Origin: Clostridia bacterium | GTDB taxonomy: Bacteria > Bacillota > Clostridia > Lachnospirales > Anaerotignaceae | Direction: 5' to 3' | NCBI GenBank assembly: GCA_022786605.1 | Contig: JALFWW010000021.1 | Location: forward strand, 1 to 64,000 | Length of the DNA: 64,000 nucleotides | In this document: one piece after another, positions 26,751 through 34,810 of the stretch | How the letters are laid out: the number at the start of each line of letters is the position of its first letter | How positions within the stretch are numbered: the stretch's first letter is position 1 | Made by a program: the position numbers and the translations under genes | The notes under the pieces: model-generated | Told to the model about the DNA's origin: nothing | What the model saw: only the letters and a program-made list of their open reading frames with translations | The model's database searches: none

Positions 26751-28199
26751 TCAGCCTTTCAGCAGTTCGATGCCTTTGCGGATTCTGCGCAGGCTTTCTT
26801 CCTTGCCCAGAATGTCTGCCAGTTCCATAGCGCCGCCGGGGGAAGTGGGTTCGCCGGACAGAGCAGTACGAACGGGCCACAGGAGCTGACCGTTTTTGAT
26901 GCCCAGTTCCCCAACCAGTGCCATAAGAGCGTCATGGATGCTGGTTGTGTTCCAGTCTGCCAGATTTTCCAGTACAGGCAGAGCTGCTTCCAGAGAGGAC
27001 AAGGCAATTTCGTCGTTTGTTTTCATTTTCTTATGGGTATACAGTTCTGTGCCGTATTCGGGCAGAGTCTTGAAGAATTCCACCAAGCCGGGGATGTCGT
27101 TCAGTGTTTCCAGACGTTTCTGGAGGAGCGCCGCAATCTTTTTCAGATCCAGATCTGTGCCGTCCAGCGCTTCTTTCAGCTTGGGTTCTGCCAGAGCATA
27201 GTACTTGTCAAAGTCCATAGCTTTCAGGTATTCGCTGTTCATCCATGTAAGCTTCTTGATGTCGAAGATAGCGGGAGATTTGCTCAGACCAGCCATATCG
27301 AAGTTTTCTTCCAGTTCTTTCAGGGAGAAGATTTCCTGTGTGCCGGAAGGGCTCCAGCCCAGCAGAGCGATGTAGTTGACGATGGCTTCTACCACATAGC
27401 CTTCTCTTACCAGATCTTCAAAGGACTTGTCCCCGTGACGTTTGGACAGTTTATGGTGAGCGTCACGCATAACTGCCGGCAGGTGTACATATACGGGAGG
27501 TTCCCAGCCGAATGCTTTGTACAGCAGGTTATATTTGGGTGTGGAGGACAGGTATTCGCTGCCGCGTACCACATGTGTAATGTGCATCAGGTGGTCATCC
27601 ACAACGTTTGCGAAGTTATAAGTAGGGAAACCGTCTGCTTTCATGAGAATCTGGTCGTCCAGTTCTGTGTTTTCCACAGTGATGTCGCCGTATACCACGT
27701 CAGAGAATGTGGTTGTGCCGCTGTCGGGCATTTTCTGACGGATAACGAAAGGCACGCCTGCGTCCAGTTTTGCCTGTACTTCTTCTTTGGACAGACCCAG
27801 ACAGTGACGGTCATATTTTGCGAAAGCTGCGCCTTCCGCGTTGCTTTCTTTCAGGGATTCCAGACGTTCTTTGGTGCAGAAGCAGTAGTATGCTTCGCCT
27901 TTTTCCACCAGTTCTTTTGCGTAGTCCATGTACATGCCCATACGTTCGCTCTGTACATAAGGACCGTATTCGCCACCGATGTCGGGACCTTCGTCATGGT
28001 GCAGACCTGTCATGCGCATGGTGTTATAGATCACATCTACAGCGCCTTCCACCTGACGTTCCTGGTCTGTATCCTCAATACGCAGGATGAATTTCCCACC
28101 CTGGGATTTCGCGATCAAATATTCATATAAAGCGGTTCTCAAGTTCCCGATGTGCATATAGCCTGTGGGGCTGGGGGCAAATCTGGTTCTGACTTCCAT
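26751..28199 (-). CDS. gltX: Glutamyl-tRNA synthetase
   Basis: 482 residues, class Ic synthetase. The HIGH-type motif [19 protein letters not shown] is at residues 7-25 and the KMSKS-type motif reads HKLSKRHGD (about 240). The all-helical anticodon-binding domain follows. The ATG has GGAAG upstream. Length is normal. Monocistronic. Confidence 0.96.
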   Translation of the reverse strand: MEVRTRFAPSPTGYMHIGNLRTALYEYLIAKSQGGKFILRIEDTDQERQVEGAVDVIYNTMRMTGLHHDEGPDIGGEYGPYVQSERMGMYMDYAKELVEKGEAYYCFCTKERLESLKESNAEGAAFAKYDRHCLGLSKEEVQAKLDAGVPFVIRQKMPDSGTTTFSDVVYGDITVENTELDDQILMKADGFPTYNFANVVDDHLMHITHVVRGSEYLSSTPKYNLLYKAFGWEPPVYVHLPAVMRDAHHKLSKRHGDKSFEDLVREGYVVEAIVNYIALLGWSPSGTQEIFSLKELEENFDMAGLSKSPAIFDIKKLTWMNSEYLKAMDFDKYYALAEPKLKEALDGTDLDLKKIAALLQKRLETLNDIPGLVEFFKTLPEYGTELYTHKKMKTNDEIALSSLEAALPVLENLADWNTTSIHDALMALVGELGIKNGQLLWPVRTALSGEPTSPGGAMELADILGKEESLRRIRKGIELLKG

Positions 28200-28320
28200 A
28201 TTTCATCTTCCTTTCTCATGCTTTTGCGCCGAAGCCATAATCCGGCAAAATATCATATTCTAGTTTAAACGGAAAACCCTGCCCTGTAAAGGGATTTCAG
28301 GAAAAAGGGACTGAAATTAT

Positions 28321-28349
28321 TTGTTTCTTTCCATGATATATGCTATACT
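28321..28349 (+). promoter_or_regulatory. Promoter of the AI-2E family transporter gene
   Basis: TTGTTT (28321-28326) and TATACT (28344-28349) with a 17-bp spacer. Confidence 0.65.
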
Positions 28350-28391
28350 GAACCACAAGCGAGTCTGATTCAGAAAGGAGCATTTCAGAAA

Positions 28392-29555
28392 ATGTCTTTA
28401 GATAAAGAAAACATGAAAAAAATATGCCTGCTCATCGTCTTTACACTGGCGGTGTTCGTAGGTCTGTGGCGGCTGGAAGCCGTTGTTGCCGCCATTTCCT
28501 TTTTAGGCGGTATCCTTGCCCCCTTCATTCTGGGCGGTGCCATTGCCTTTATCCTCAGTGTGCCCATGAACCGCATTGAAATCATCATCTGCAAACTGTG
28601 CAGCAAGGACGGTGACGAAAAACGACGGAAAAAGCGGGAAAAACTCCTGCGTCCCTTCAGCATGATCCTGACACTGATCCTTGTCATTGCCATACTGGCG
28701 CTGGCGGTGCTGGTGATCTTCCCAGAACTGGGGCGCACCGTTTCCGGACTTGGCAGGACCATTCAGGCAAACGTCCCCATCCTGCTGGAAAAACTGGAGG
28801 AAGTGTTCCATAACAACAAAGAAATTTCCTACTGGCTTGCCAATCTGGACATCAACTGGGATGAGATCATCAAAAAAGCCACCAATATCTTCCAGAGCGG
28901 CGCGGACATCATCCTTGGCTCCACATTCTCTATGGTACAGAGCATTTTCAGCGGTGTCACCACATTTGTCATTGGCTTTGTCTTTGCCTGCTATATCCTT
29001 ATCCAGAAGGAAAAACTGGGCAGACAGTGCCGGAAACTCCTGTTTGCTTATCTGAAAAAACATCAGGCGGAACGTGTGCTGGAAATCGCGTCCCTGACAC
29101 ATCGCACATTCGCTAAATTCCTTACAGGACAGTGTTTGGAAGCCGTCATTCTGGGAACCATGTTCTTTGTTGCCATGACGCTCCTGCGTTTCCCTTACGC
29201 CCTGCTGGTTGGCGTACTCATTGCCATCACGGCCCTCATCCCCATTTTCGGGGCATTCATCGGCTGTGTGGTAGCCGCCTTCCTGATCCTTATGGTAAGC
29301 CCCATGCAGGCATTGGCGTTCATCGTGCTGTTTTTGGTATTGCAGCAGCTGGAAGGCAATTTCATCTACCCTCATGTGGTAGGCGGTTCCGTTGGTCTGC
29401 CATCCATCTGGGTATTGGTGGCCGTTACCGTGGGCGGCAGCCTTATGGGCATTGTGGGTATGCTCATTTTCATCCCTCTCATGTCCGTACTGTACACCCT
29501 CCTGCGGCAGGATGTTGCCAAACGTCTGGAGAAAAAACAGCTGGATATTTCATAA
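28392..29555 (+). CDS. AI-2E family (PerM/YtvI-like) membrane transporter
   Basis: 387 residues with about eight helices. The central soluble segment after helix 3 (about 95-165) and the C-terminal LLVGVLIAITALIPIFGAFIG and QLEGNFIYPHVVGGSVGLPSIWVLVA segments are diagnostic of the AI-2E/PerM family. Members export signalling molecules or act as ion antiporters, and the YtvI group is linked to sporulation. Substrate unknown. GAAAGGAG lies 12 nt before the ATG. Confidence 0.88.
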   Translation: MSLDKENMKKICLLIVFTLAVFVGLWRLEAVVAAISFLGGILAPFILGGAIAFILSVPMNRIEIIICKLCSKDGDEKRRKKREKLLRPFSMILTLILVIAILALAVLVIFPELGRTVSGLGRTIQANVPILLEKLEEVFHNNKEISYWLANLDINWDEIIKKATNIFQSGADIILGSTFSMVQSIFSGVTTFVIGFVFACYILIQKEKLGRQCRKLLFAYLKKHQAERVLEIASLTHRTFAKFLTGQCLEAVILGTMFFVAMTLLRFPYALLVGVLIAITALIPIFGAFIGCVVAAFLILMVSPMQALAFIVLFLVLQQLEGNFIYPHVVGGSVGLPSIWVLVAVTVGGSLMGIVGMLIFIPLMSVLYTLLRQDVAKRLEKKQLDIS

Positions 29556-29565
29556 TATTGTCAAA

Positions 29566-29593
29566 GACTCCTCATATCAAGGAGTTTTTTTTA
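29566..29593 (+). terminator. Terminator of the AI-2E family gene
   Basis: ACTCC (29567-29571) pairs with GGAGT (29581-29585) and is followed by seven T residues. Confidence 0.75.
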
Positions 29594-29684
29594 TGCAAAT
29601 TCCACACTTTCCTTGTTTTTTTCTCTTTTGTGTGCTAAAATGAAAACAAATCCAATACTACCCAAAAGGTCGGAGGTGTATGAT

Positions 29685-30059
29685 ATGAGACAACGCGAAG
29701 AAATCATCAAAGCCTGGCTGGATATGTGGCTGGGACAGGAACTGCTGCCGCTGGAAGCAGTATTTACACCGGATGTGCACTACTATGAATTTCAGGGACG
29801 GGAATACGAAGGCATTGACCAGATTCGCCGCTGGTTTGAAACATGGAACAGCGAAAACCGTGTAGTAAAATGGGAAGTTGGTCGTTTCGTACACGATCAG
29901 GATCTGACATTGGTACCTTTCTATTTCCAGAATGTAAACAAAGAAGGGGAAAAACGGGAATATGAGGGGGTTTATCTGGTAGAATGGGACGGCGACCATC
30001 GCATCCAGAAATTGCAGGAATTCTACTGCAAACTGCCTCATTACAAACCTTACGCATAA
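29685..30059 (+). CDS. SnoaL-like (NTF2-fold) protein
   Basis: 124 residues from the ATG at 29685 with GGAGG upstream. The pattern of helix (REEIIKAWLDMWLGQ), then HYYEFQGREYEGIDQIRRWFETW and a four-strand sheet matches the SnoaL/DUF4440 NTF2-like fold. Such domains bind small molecules or act as isomerases, but no catalytic residues can be assigned. It ends 20 bp before repeat copy R5. Confidence 0.7.
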   Translation: MRQREEIIKAWLDMWLGQELLPLEAVFTPDVHYYEFQGREYEGIDQIRRWFETWNSENRVVKWEVGRFVHDQDLTLVPFYFQNVNKEGEKREYEGVYLVEWDGDHRIQKLQEFYCKLPHYKPYA

Positions 30060-30078
30060 ATATCTTTGCCTGCTCTTT

Positions 30079-30261
30079 CAAAAGCAACTTCCCCTTAAGA
30101 AAACATTGATTTTTTCCCCTTGATTTCTTAAGAGGAATTGCGACGGCTATCTTTATAAGAAAACATAACAAATAAAATTTTCATAAAATAAGAAAGCTAA
30201 AATCCCTTGTCATGATAAAGATTTTAGCTTTCTTTGTTTTCTTATGAAGATGCCCCTAAGA
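30079..30261 (+). repeat. Dispersed two-hairpin repeat, copy R5 (full length)
   Basis: Hairpin 1 is GCAACTTCCCCTTAAGAAA paired with TTTCTTAAGAGGAATTGC. Hairpin 2 has TTATAAGAAAACA / TGTTTTCTTATGAA outer arms and an AAGAAAGCTAAAAT / ATTTTAGCTTTCTT inner stem. Located immediately upstream of the cat gene, in the same orientation as R6 downstream of it. Confidence 0.88.
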
Positions 30262-30295
30262 GAGCAGGCTTTTTTCACGAAAAGGAGCAAACATT

Positions 30296-30928
30296 ATGAC
30301 ATTTACACCCATTGACATGGAAACATGGCACAGAAAGCCCTATTTCCTCCATTACCACAAAGACATTCCCTGCACTTACAGCATGACTGTTTCTCTGGAC
30401 ATCACCGTTCTGAAGAAAACAGGCGTTTCCTTGTATCCTGCCCTGCTGTATCTCTTAACAAAAAACGTGAACCGCTATGAGCAGTTCCGCACAGCCTTTG
30501 ACGAGAATGGAAATGTGGGCATCTATTCCAACATGGAGCCATGCTACACCATTTTCCACAAGGAACAGGAAACTTTCTCCAACCTCTGGACGGAATACAG
30601 CGAGGATTTTTCCACATTCCTTGCACGATACAAAGCCGATTTGGAAACCTACGGAAACGTGCTGGACATGGACGCAAAACCAAATACACCGCCTAATACC
30701 TTCCCTGTTTCCATGGTGCCATGGACCACATTCACAGGATTCCATCTGCACCTGCAAAAAGGCTATGACTATCTCCTGCCCATATTCACACTGGGCAAAG
30801 CTTGGGAACACCATGGTCACTGGAAAATGCCCCTTGCCATACAGGTACACCATGCCGTCTGTGATGGGTTCCATGTGAGCCGTTTTGTGGAATCTCTCCA
30901 GCAGGATTTGAACCAATTCCAGCCATAA
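30296..30928 (+). CDS. cat: Chloramphenicol O-acetyltransferase family protein (CatP-like)
   Basis: 210 residues, the usual size of type A CAT trimers. The active-site motif HHAVCDGFH (about 185-193) includes the catalytic His and the structural Asp. Other family hallmarks are CTYSMTVSLDIT, SLYPALLY, the QFRTA segment, and QKGYDYLLPIFT. It closely follows the clostridial CatP/CatD pattern from memory. The predicted reaction is acetyl-CoA-dependent acetylation of chloramphenicol, conferring resistance; a chromosomal homologue with another acceptor is possible. AAAGGAG lies upstream. The gene is bracketed by direct repeat copies R5 and R6. Confidence 0.88.
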   Translation: MTFTPIDMETWHRKPYFLHYHKDIPCTYSMTVSLDITVLKKTGVSLYPALLYLLTKNVNRYEQFRTAFDENGNVGIYSNMEPCYTIFHKEQETFSNLWTEYSEDFSTFLARYKADLETYGNVLDMDAKPNTPPNTFPVSMVPWTTFTGFHLHLQKGYDYLLPIFTLGKAWEHHGHWKMPLAIQVHHAVCDGFHVSRFVESLQQDLNQFQP

Positions 30929-30952
30929 AAAGAAAACAGGAAACTTTTTTGT

Positions 30953-31117
30953 AAAAGCAGCTTCTCCCTTCAGAAACATTGTTTTCCTTCCATTTCGTAA
31001 GGGGAACTGCGACGGCTGTTTTCCGAAGAAAACATACCTGATAAAAATAAGAAAGCTGAAATCCTTGCAATATATAAAAGATTTCAGCTTTCTTTGTTTT
31101 CTTATGAAGAAGCCCAA
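30953..31117 (+). repeat. Dispersed two-hairpin repeat, copy R6
   Basis: Hairpin 1 is diverged (AGCTTCTCCCTTCAGAAAC ... CGTAAGGGGAACTGC). Hairpin 2 is intact, with AAGAAAGCTGAAATC / GATTTCAGCTTTCTT as inner stem and GAAGAAAACA / TGTTTTCTTATGAAG arms. Downstream of cat. Confidence 0.82.
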
Positions 31118-31132
31118 AAAGGCTTCTTTTTT
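31104..31132. terminator. Terminator between cat/R6 and the convergent amidase gene
   Basis: AAGAAGCC pairs with GGCTTCTT, followed by TTTT, overlapping the 3' end of R6 and abutting the amidase stop codon. Confidence 0.7.
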
Positions 31133-31973
31133 ATGGTTCTGATTGCTTTTCTGTTGGTTCGTCTGCTCCCAGATACCGCAGGATTGCCCGGTAATAAGCT
31201 TCTGCCGCTTTCTGACAGCCTTCTTCCGTGCCAAACTGTGCCACATCACTTTCATTGGTGACAAAGCACTGTTCCACCAGCACGGCAGCGCCTATCTGGT
31301 TCTTCAGCACGCCGAAAGTATCGTAATCATACACGGTAGTATCGGTGGAATCCACCAGCATTTTTTTCCCGTTCACATAATAGCCAAAACGGATGCCGTT
31401 TCCTCCACGAAGCTCACTGCCTGCCGCTTCCATTTCTTCCGCAAGGATAGCGGCAAATTCCATGCTTTCTTCATGGTTTTCCATGCCCGGTACAGCAGGA
31501 TAGCACTCAAAACCAGATGCCTCCCCTGTTTCGTCAGCATTGCCATGGACCGAAAGCATCAAATCCGGCTGCAAAAAGGCAAGTTTGCGGTTACGGTCTG
31601 TGATGGACATGCCCTCACCCATTTTTCTGGTAAGTACCACTCGGAAACGTCCATCCTCTTTCAGCAGTTTTTCCAAGTCTGTCACTGTCTGCTCTGTCAG
31701 CTGCACTTCCTGAATGACCCCCACAGAGCCCACATCTTCTCCGCCATGACCTGCGTCCAGCGCCACTGTATAGGGCTTGCCATAGCGATAATACAGAAAG
31801 AATCCCCCATAGCCCAAAACGAACAGAATCAGCAGCACCAGCAGACGACGGAAGATGCCGCCTTTTCTCCGGCGTTTCTTTCGTCTGGGTGGTTCATAAG
31901 GTTCTTCGTATCTTCTGGGCTTTCGCCGCCGTTTTTCCGGCGGTTCAAAATCTCTCCAGTTTCTCCCTTTCAT
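31131..31973 (-). CDS. Membrane-anchored N-acetylmuramoyl-L-alanine amidase
   Basis: 280 residues. A long Arg/Pro-rich cytoplasmic N-terminus (about 1-40), one helix (about 43-62), then an Amidase_3 domain with DAGHGGEDVGSVG, Glu in VQLTEQTV, SVHGNA, and VEQCFVTN. These give the three zinc ligands and the catalytic Glu. It cleaves the bond between MurNAc and L-Ala in peptidoglycan. It starts 3 nt after the upstream MBL gene stop and lacks a strong ribosome site, so translation is probably coupled. Confidence 0.85.
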   Translation of the reverse strand: MKGRNWRDFEPPEKRRRKPRRYEEPYEPPRRKKRRRKGGIFRRLLVLLILFVLGYGGFFLYYRYGKPYTVALDAGHGGEDVGSVGVIQEVQLTEQTVTDLEKLLKEDGRFRVVLTRKMGEGMSITDRNRKLAFLQPDLMLSVHGNADETGEASGFECYPAVPGMENHEESMEFAAILAEEMEAAGSELRGGNGIRFGYYVNGKKMLVDSTDTTVYDYDTFGVLKNQIGAAVLVEQCFVTNESDVAQFGTEEGCQKAAEAYYRAILRYLGADEPTEKQSEP

Positions 31974-31976
31974 GCC

Positions 31977-32663
31977 TTAAATGATGAAAGTATCTCCTTC
32001 TCTGCGGATCAAAGCCACATGGGCGCCGTAAGGCTTTTGACGCAGTTTTTCGCAAATGTCAAAATGTTTCCAGAAGTGCATGGGCAGCAGCACCTTTGCC
32101 CCAACTCTTTCCATGAAATAATCCACTGCCCAGTCGTATTTGTCCTGCAAACGAGGGTCCGCAGGCACACATGCCACGTCGATTTCTCTGCCTTTGAGCA
32201 GGTCGATTTCCCGACGATAGCTGTCAGCGATATCGTTGTTGAATTCTTCGCTTTCGCCGTTCCAATGCCACCAGTTCAAATCCCCTGCGTGGAATACGGT
32301 ACGTTTGCCGGCTACTTTCACCACAAAAGAAACGCCCTGATCGTTGGAAGCCAGTGTTTCGATTTCCAGATCATCCACAGTCAGTTTCTGGTGAGGTTTC
32401 ACCCATGTGACTTCCCCTTTGAAATCCTTGGGCAGTTCCACATCGTCGGACAGGATATAATGTGCCCGATCTGCCCACCGCAGGATGGCAGGGTCGTAGT
32501 GATCCCCATGACCATGGGAAACGAAAATATAAAACTTCTTATGAGGGAAATCCCCTTCATTCACTCTGTCAAACATCCCGTTCTGGGTGTAGTAATCAAA
32601 AAGCAGTACAGACTGCTTTGTTTCAATCTGAAATCCGCTGTGATGCAGATAAGTCATATTCAT
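31977..32663 (-). CDS. Metallo-beta-lactamase-fold hydrolase (UlaG-like)
   Basis: 228 residues. Metal site SHGHGDHYD near residue 49, with FHAGDLNWWHW as the later ligand region and PMHFWKH near the C-terminus. This set fits the UlaG/YycJ-like MBL group rather than glyoxalases. Substrate unknown. Its start overlaps the SRAP gene stop by 4 nt, and the amidase follows 3 nt after its stop. Confidence 0.82.
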   Translation of the reverse strand: MNMTYLHHSGFQIETKQSVLLFDYYTQNGMFDRVNEGDFPHKKFYIFVSHGHGDHYDPAILRWADRAHYILSDDVELPKDFKGEVTWVKPHQKLTVDDLEIETLASNDQGVSFVVKVAGKRTVFHAGDLNWWHWNGESEEFNNDIADSYRREIDLLKGREIDVACVPADPRLQDKYDWAVDYFMERVGAKVLLPMHFWKHFDICEKLRQKPYGAHVALIRREGDTFII

Positions 32664-33244
32664 AAAGTTTCTCCTTCCATCTTCTTCCGTTTGAGCCGTA
32701 CCCGTTCTTTGGCTTCTTCCAGAAACTGCCGCGCCTGTCCTTCGTCATAAAGCCATTGCCGCAGATTTTCCCCAGACAATACAAGAGGTGTACGGTGGTG
32801 AATCTCTCCCACACATCCTGCGGCGTGTTCCGTCACAACGGTAGCTTCCCAGCCCTTCGCCTTTTTCCGGCAGACGCCAGCCAGATACAGCATTTCTTCC
32901 TCTTGGGGCAGAAAATCCCATCCCGTCCCATCTCCGTCCCACTCACAAAAACCTGTCACCGGAATGACACAGCGATTCTGGACAAAGTCCTTTCCAAAAA
33001 GAGGCTTTTCCAGCAAAGTTTCGCTTCTGGCGTTATAGACCCGTTTGCCTTTCTGGGTCAGATAGCCCCAGTCTGCCACATCCGCCGTTGTTTTGCCGCC
33101 GGACACCCGCAGTATGGGAACAGGATTTCCGGGAAATAATTCCCTGCTAAATTCGCACTTGGGATATTTTCGCAGGATTTCCCCCATGATAGCCACCATG
33201 GGCTTACTTGCAGGGGAAAATTCCCATATCATTTGTCTGCACAT
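32660..33244 (-). CDS. SOS response-associated peptidase (SRAP, YedK/HMCES family)
   Basis: 194 residues. Cys2 follows the initiator Met, as needed for the thiazolidine link to abasic sites in single-stranded DNA. Other SRAP residues are NARSETL (Asn), GFCEW (Glu) and the HHRTPLVL motif (His). These proteins shield abasic sites at forks and self-cleave. Cys2 requires this exact start at 33244. It overlaps the 3' end of the carbonic anhydrase gene by 16 nt. Confidence 0.92.
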   Translation of the reverse strand: MCRQMIWEFSPASKPMVAIMGEILRKYPKCEFSRELFPGNPVPILRVSGGKTTADVADWGYLTQKGKRVYNARSETLLEKPLFGKDFVQNRCVIPVTGFCEWDGDGTGWDFLPQEEEMLYLAGVCRKKAKGWEATVVTEHAAGCVGEIHHRTPLVLSGENLRQWLYDEGQARQFLEEAKERVRLKRKKMEGETL

Positions 33245-33792
33245 TTCACTTCACGCATGGCGCCTGTATGAGGGTCCATGACAAAACCATAAACTTCCAC
33301 ATCTTTATGAATCAGTGGATGGTTGCGGATGGTATCCACGGTGTTCTGGACAGAAGCGCAAATATCGCCGAAGCCTGTGAGCCACTGTTCCAGATTTTTA
33401 TGGTTGGCGTCCACATGGTCAATGACATCTCTAGAAATGCCTTTTTCTTCCATTCTGGCGATCATCTTTTTTGCATCCAACGCTCTGCCGCCGCAGTCAT
33501 CATGACCGATGACCAGAATGGTATCCACACCCAGTTCATAAACAGCCACCAGCAGGGAGAAAATCACACTGCCGTAGGGGTGCGTGATCTGACCGCCGGC
33601 GTTTTTGATAAGCTTCACATCGCCGTTTTTGATGCCCAGCGCCGCAGGCAAGAGTTCTGTCATACGGGTATCCATACAGGACAAAATGGCGATCTTACGA
33701 TCGGGATATTTTGTGGTTTCATATCGTTGGTACATTTCATGGTCTACAAAAATACGATTATATTCCAGCATTTTTCTCACGCTGTCGTTCAT
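33229..33792 (-). CDS. Beta-class carbonic anhydrase
   Basis: 187 residues from the ATG at 33792, which has GGAGG upstream; a longer frame upstream is non-coding. Zinc ligands and catalytic dyad are clear: Cys and Asp-Arg in SCMDTRM, and His-Cys in GHDDCGG. It interconverts CO2 and bicarbonate, needed for carboxylation reactions. Located between a small membrane protein and the SRAP gene in a tightly packed minus-strand unit. Confidence 0.9.
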   Translation of the reverse strand: MNDSVRKMLEYNRIFVDHEMYQRYETTKYPDRKIAILSCMDTRMTELLPAALGIKNGDVKLIKNAGGQITHPYGSVIFSLLVAVYELGVDTILVIGHDDCGGRALDAKKMIARMEEKGISRDVIDHVDANHKNLEQWLTGFGDICASVQNTVDTIRNHPLIHKDVEVYGFVMDPHTGAMREVKCADK

Positions 33793-33812
33793 GGGAAATC
33801 CCTCCTTTATTC

Positions 33813-34010
33813 TCACTTCTTTCTGCTCTGCCATTTCAGTGTGGCAAAAATCAGCACAAACCAAAGTACGATCAGAATCAATGCCAACGGCAGGATGGCG
33901 TTCAGCAAAGTTTCCGCCGGCAGCACTTTTGCCGCAATATACAGCCCAATGCCCACCAGCACCAGATACAGCAGTGTTACCACCTGCATGATTTTTCTTG
34001 TTTCCTTCAT
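33813..34010 (-). CDS. Small two-helix membrane protein
   Basis: 65 residues with two hydrophobic helices and a basic C-terminus (KWQSRKK). The ATG at 34010 has AAAGGAAGG upstream. It ends 20 nt before the carbonic anhydrase start and is probably the first gene of that unit. No family recognised; a partner for the carbonic anhydrase is only a guess from position. Confidence 0.65.
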   Translation of the reverse strand: MKETRKIMQVVTLLYLVLVGIGLYIAAKVLPAETLLNAILPLALILIVLWFVLIFATLKWQSRKK

Positions 34011-34085
34011 AATCGCACCTTCCTTTCTGCCGCTCTGTACTGATTCTATCATTCCAGAGGAAAGAAATCAAATTTCCGAAATAAA

Positions 34086-34120
34086 AAAATCCGACATTTT
34101 TCCAAAAAACATCGGATTAG
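34086..34120 (-). terminator. Minus-strand terminator downstream of the hairpin array
   Basis: AATCCGA pairs with TCGGATT around a 17-nt loop, with seven T residues following on the minus strand. It would end transcripts coming from the rnpB side. Confidence 0.7.
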
Positions 34121-34186
34121 ATTACAAACAAAATGTTTTTTTACATTTTCAAGAACGCGGAAAGGCTTGGGAAACAAGGGTCAACA

Positions 34187-34410
34187 CGTTTGCTCCGCAA
34201 ACGCCAGCCATAAATGGCTGTCCGCATTTCTTTGCGGTGTAGGAGTTTCCCAACTGGAATCCGCAGTCGGAATTTACTTCCGACGAGGAAAACAGTGCGT
34301 TTCAAGGCATTTATGCCGATGGAACGAACTGTTTATACTTCTGCCTATTCGTCAAAGGCTTGAATGAAATGAGCCTTTGACGAAAGGTTGTCGACTTCAT
34401 CGACAACCTT
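34187..34410. other. Array of eight consecutive hairpins (unexplained structured region)
   Basis: Eight non-identical inverted repeats follow each other: 34187-34203 (CGTTTGC), 34205-34220 (CAGCCAT), 34222-34237 (CCGCA), 34244-34255 (AGTT), 34266-34284 (GTCGGAA), 34291-34333 (nested AACAGT, CGTT, GGCAT), 34348-34384 (13-bp stem with CGTCAAAGGCT) and 34384-34410 (11-bp stem AAGGTTGTCGA). The stems are perfect or nearly so and little sequence is left unpaired. No coding sequence with a ribosome site is seen. It may be a structured RNA on either strand or a dispersed repeat element. Confidence 0.6.
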
Positions 34411-34435
34411 ATCGGATTTTCCTGCTTTTAAAAAA

Positions 34436-34775
34436 AGTGAGCAGACCTGTAAGCCGGGTTCTGTCGTGGACAGCCATCTATCTTGGTCTGTTGTTGCCAA
34501 CAGCATCATGCGACTTTTCATCGAGGAGAGACGAGCAGCCTCTTTGCCCTCTTTCGTCTTGCTTCAGGTGGGGTTTACAGAGCCTCCTGCGTTACCATAG
34601 GAGCGGTGGGCTCTTACCCCACCTTTCCATCCTTACCTGCCAAAAGACAGGCGGTTTATTTCTGTTGCACTTTCCTTAGAGTCGCCTCCACCGGCCGTTA
34701 GCCGGCACCCTGCTCTATGAAGCCCGGACTTTCCTCACTGGAGCGAATCCAGCGCGACTGTCCAGTCTACTCAAT
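34436..34775 (-). ncRNA. rnpB: RNase P RNA, bacterial type A
   Basis: Minus-strand sequence shows the conserved core GAGGAAAGTCCGGGCTTCATAGAGCAG near the 5' end, GGTGCCGGCTAACGGCCGG, GTAAACCCCACC and the 3' ACCCGGCTTACAGGTCTGCTC that pairs with the 5' GAGTAGACTGG to form P1. A T-run follows at 34430-34436. It is the catalytic RNA of tRNA 5' processing. Confidence 0.96.
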
Positions 34776-34780
34776 GGATT

Positions 34781-34810
34781 ATTATACTCCAAAAAGGAGC
34801 TGTTTGTCAA
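34781..34810 (-). promoter_or_regulatory. Promoter of rnpB
   Basis: Minus-strand TTGACA (34805-34810) and TATAAT (34781-34786), 18-bp spacer. The -35 lies at the 3' end of the nucleoside kinase gene. Confidence 0.75.

Noticed and set aside
34167-34367. 66-codon open frame across the hairpin array
   Set aside because: No ribosome site, and its sequence is dictated by the inverted repeats.
34187-34410. CRISPR array
   Set aside because: The stems differ in sequence and length and there are no equal repeats with regular spacers.
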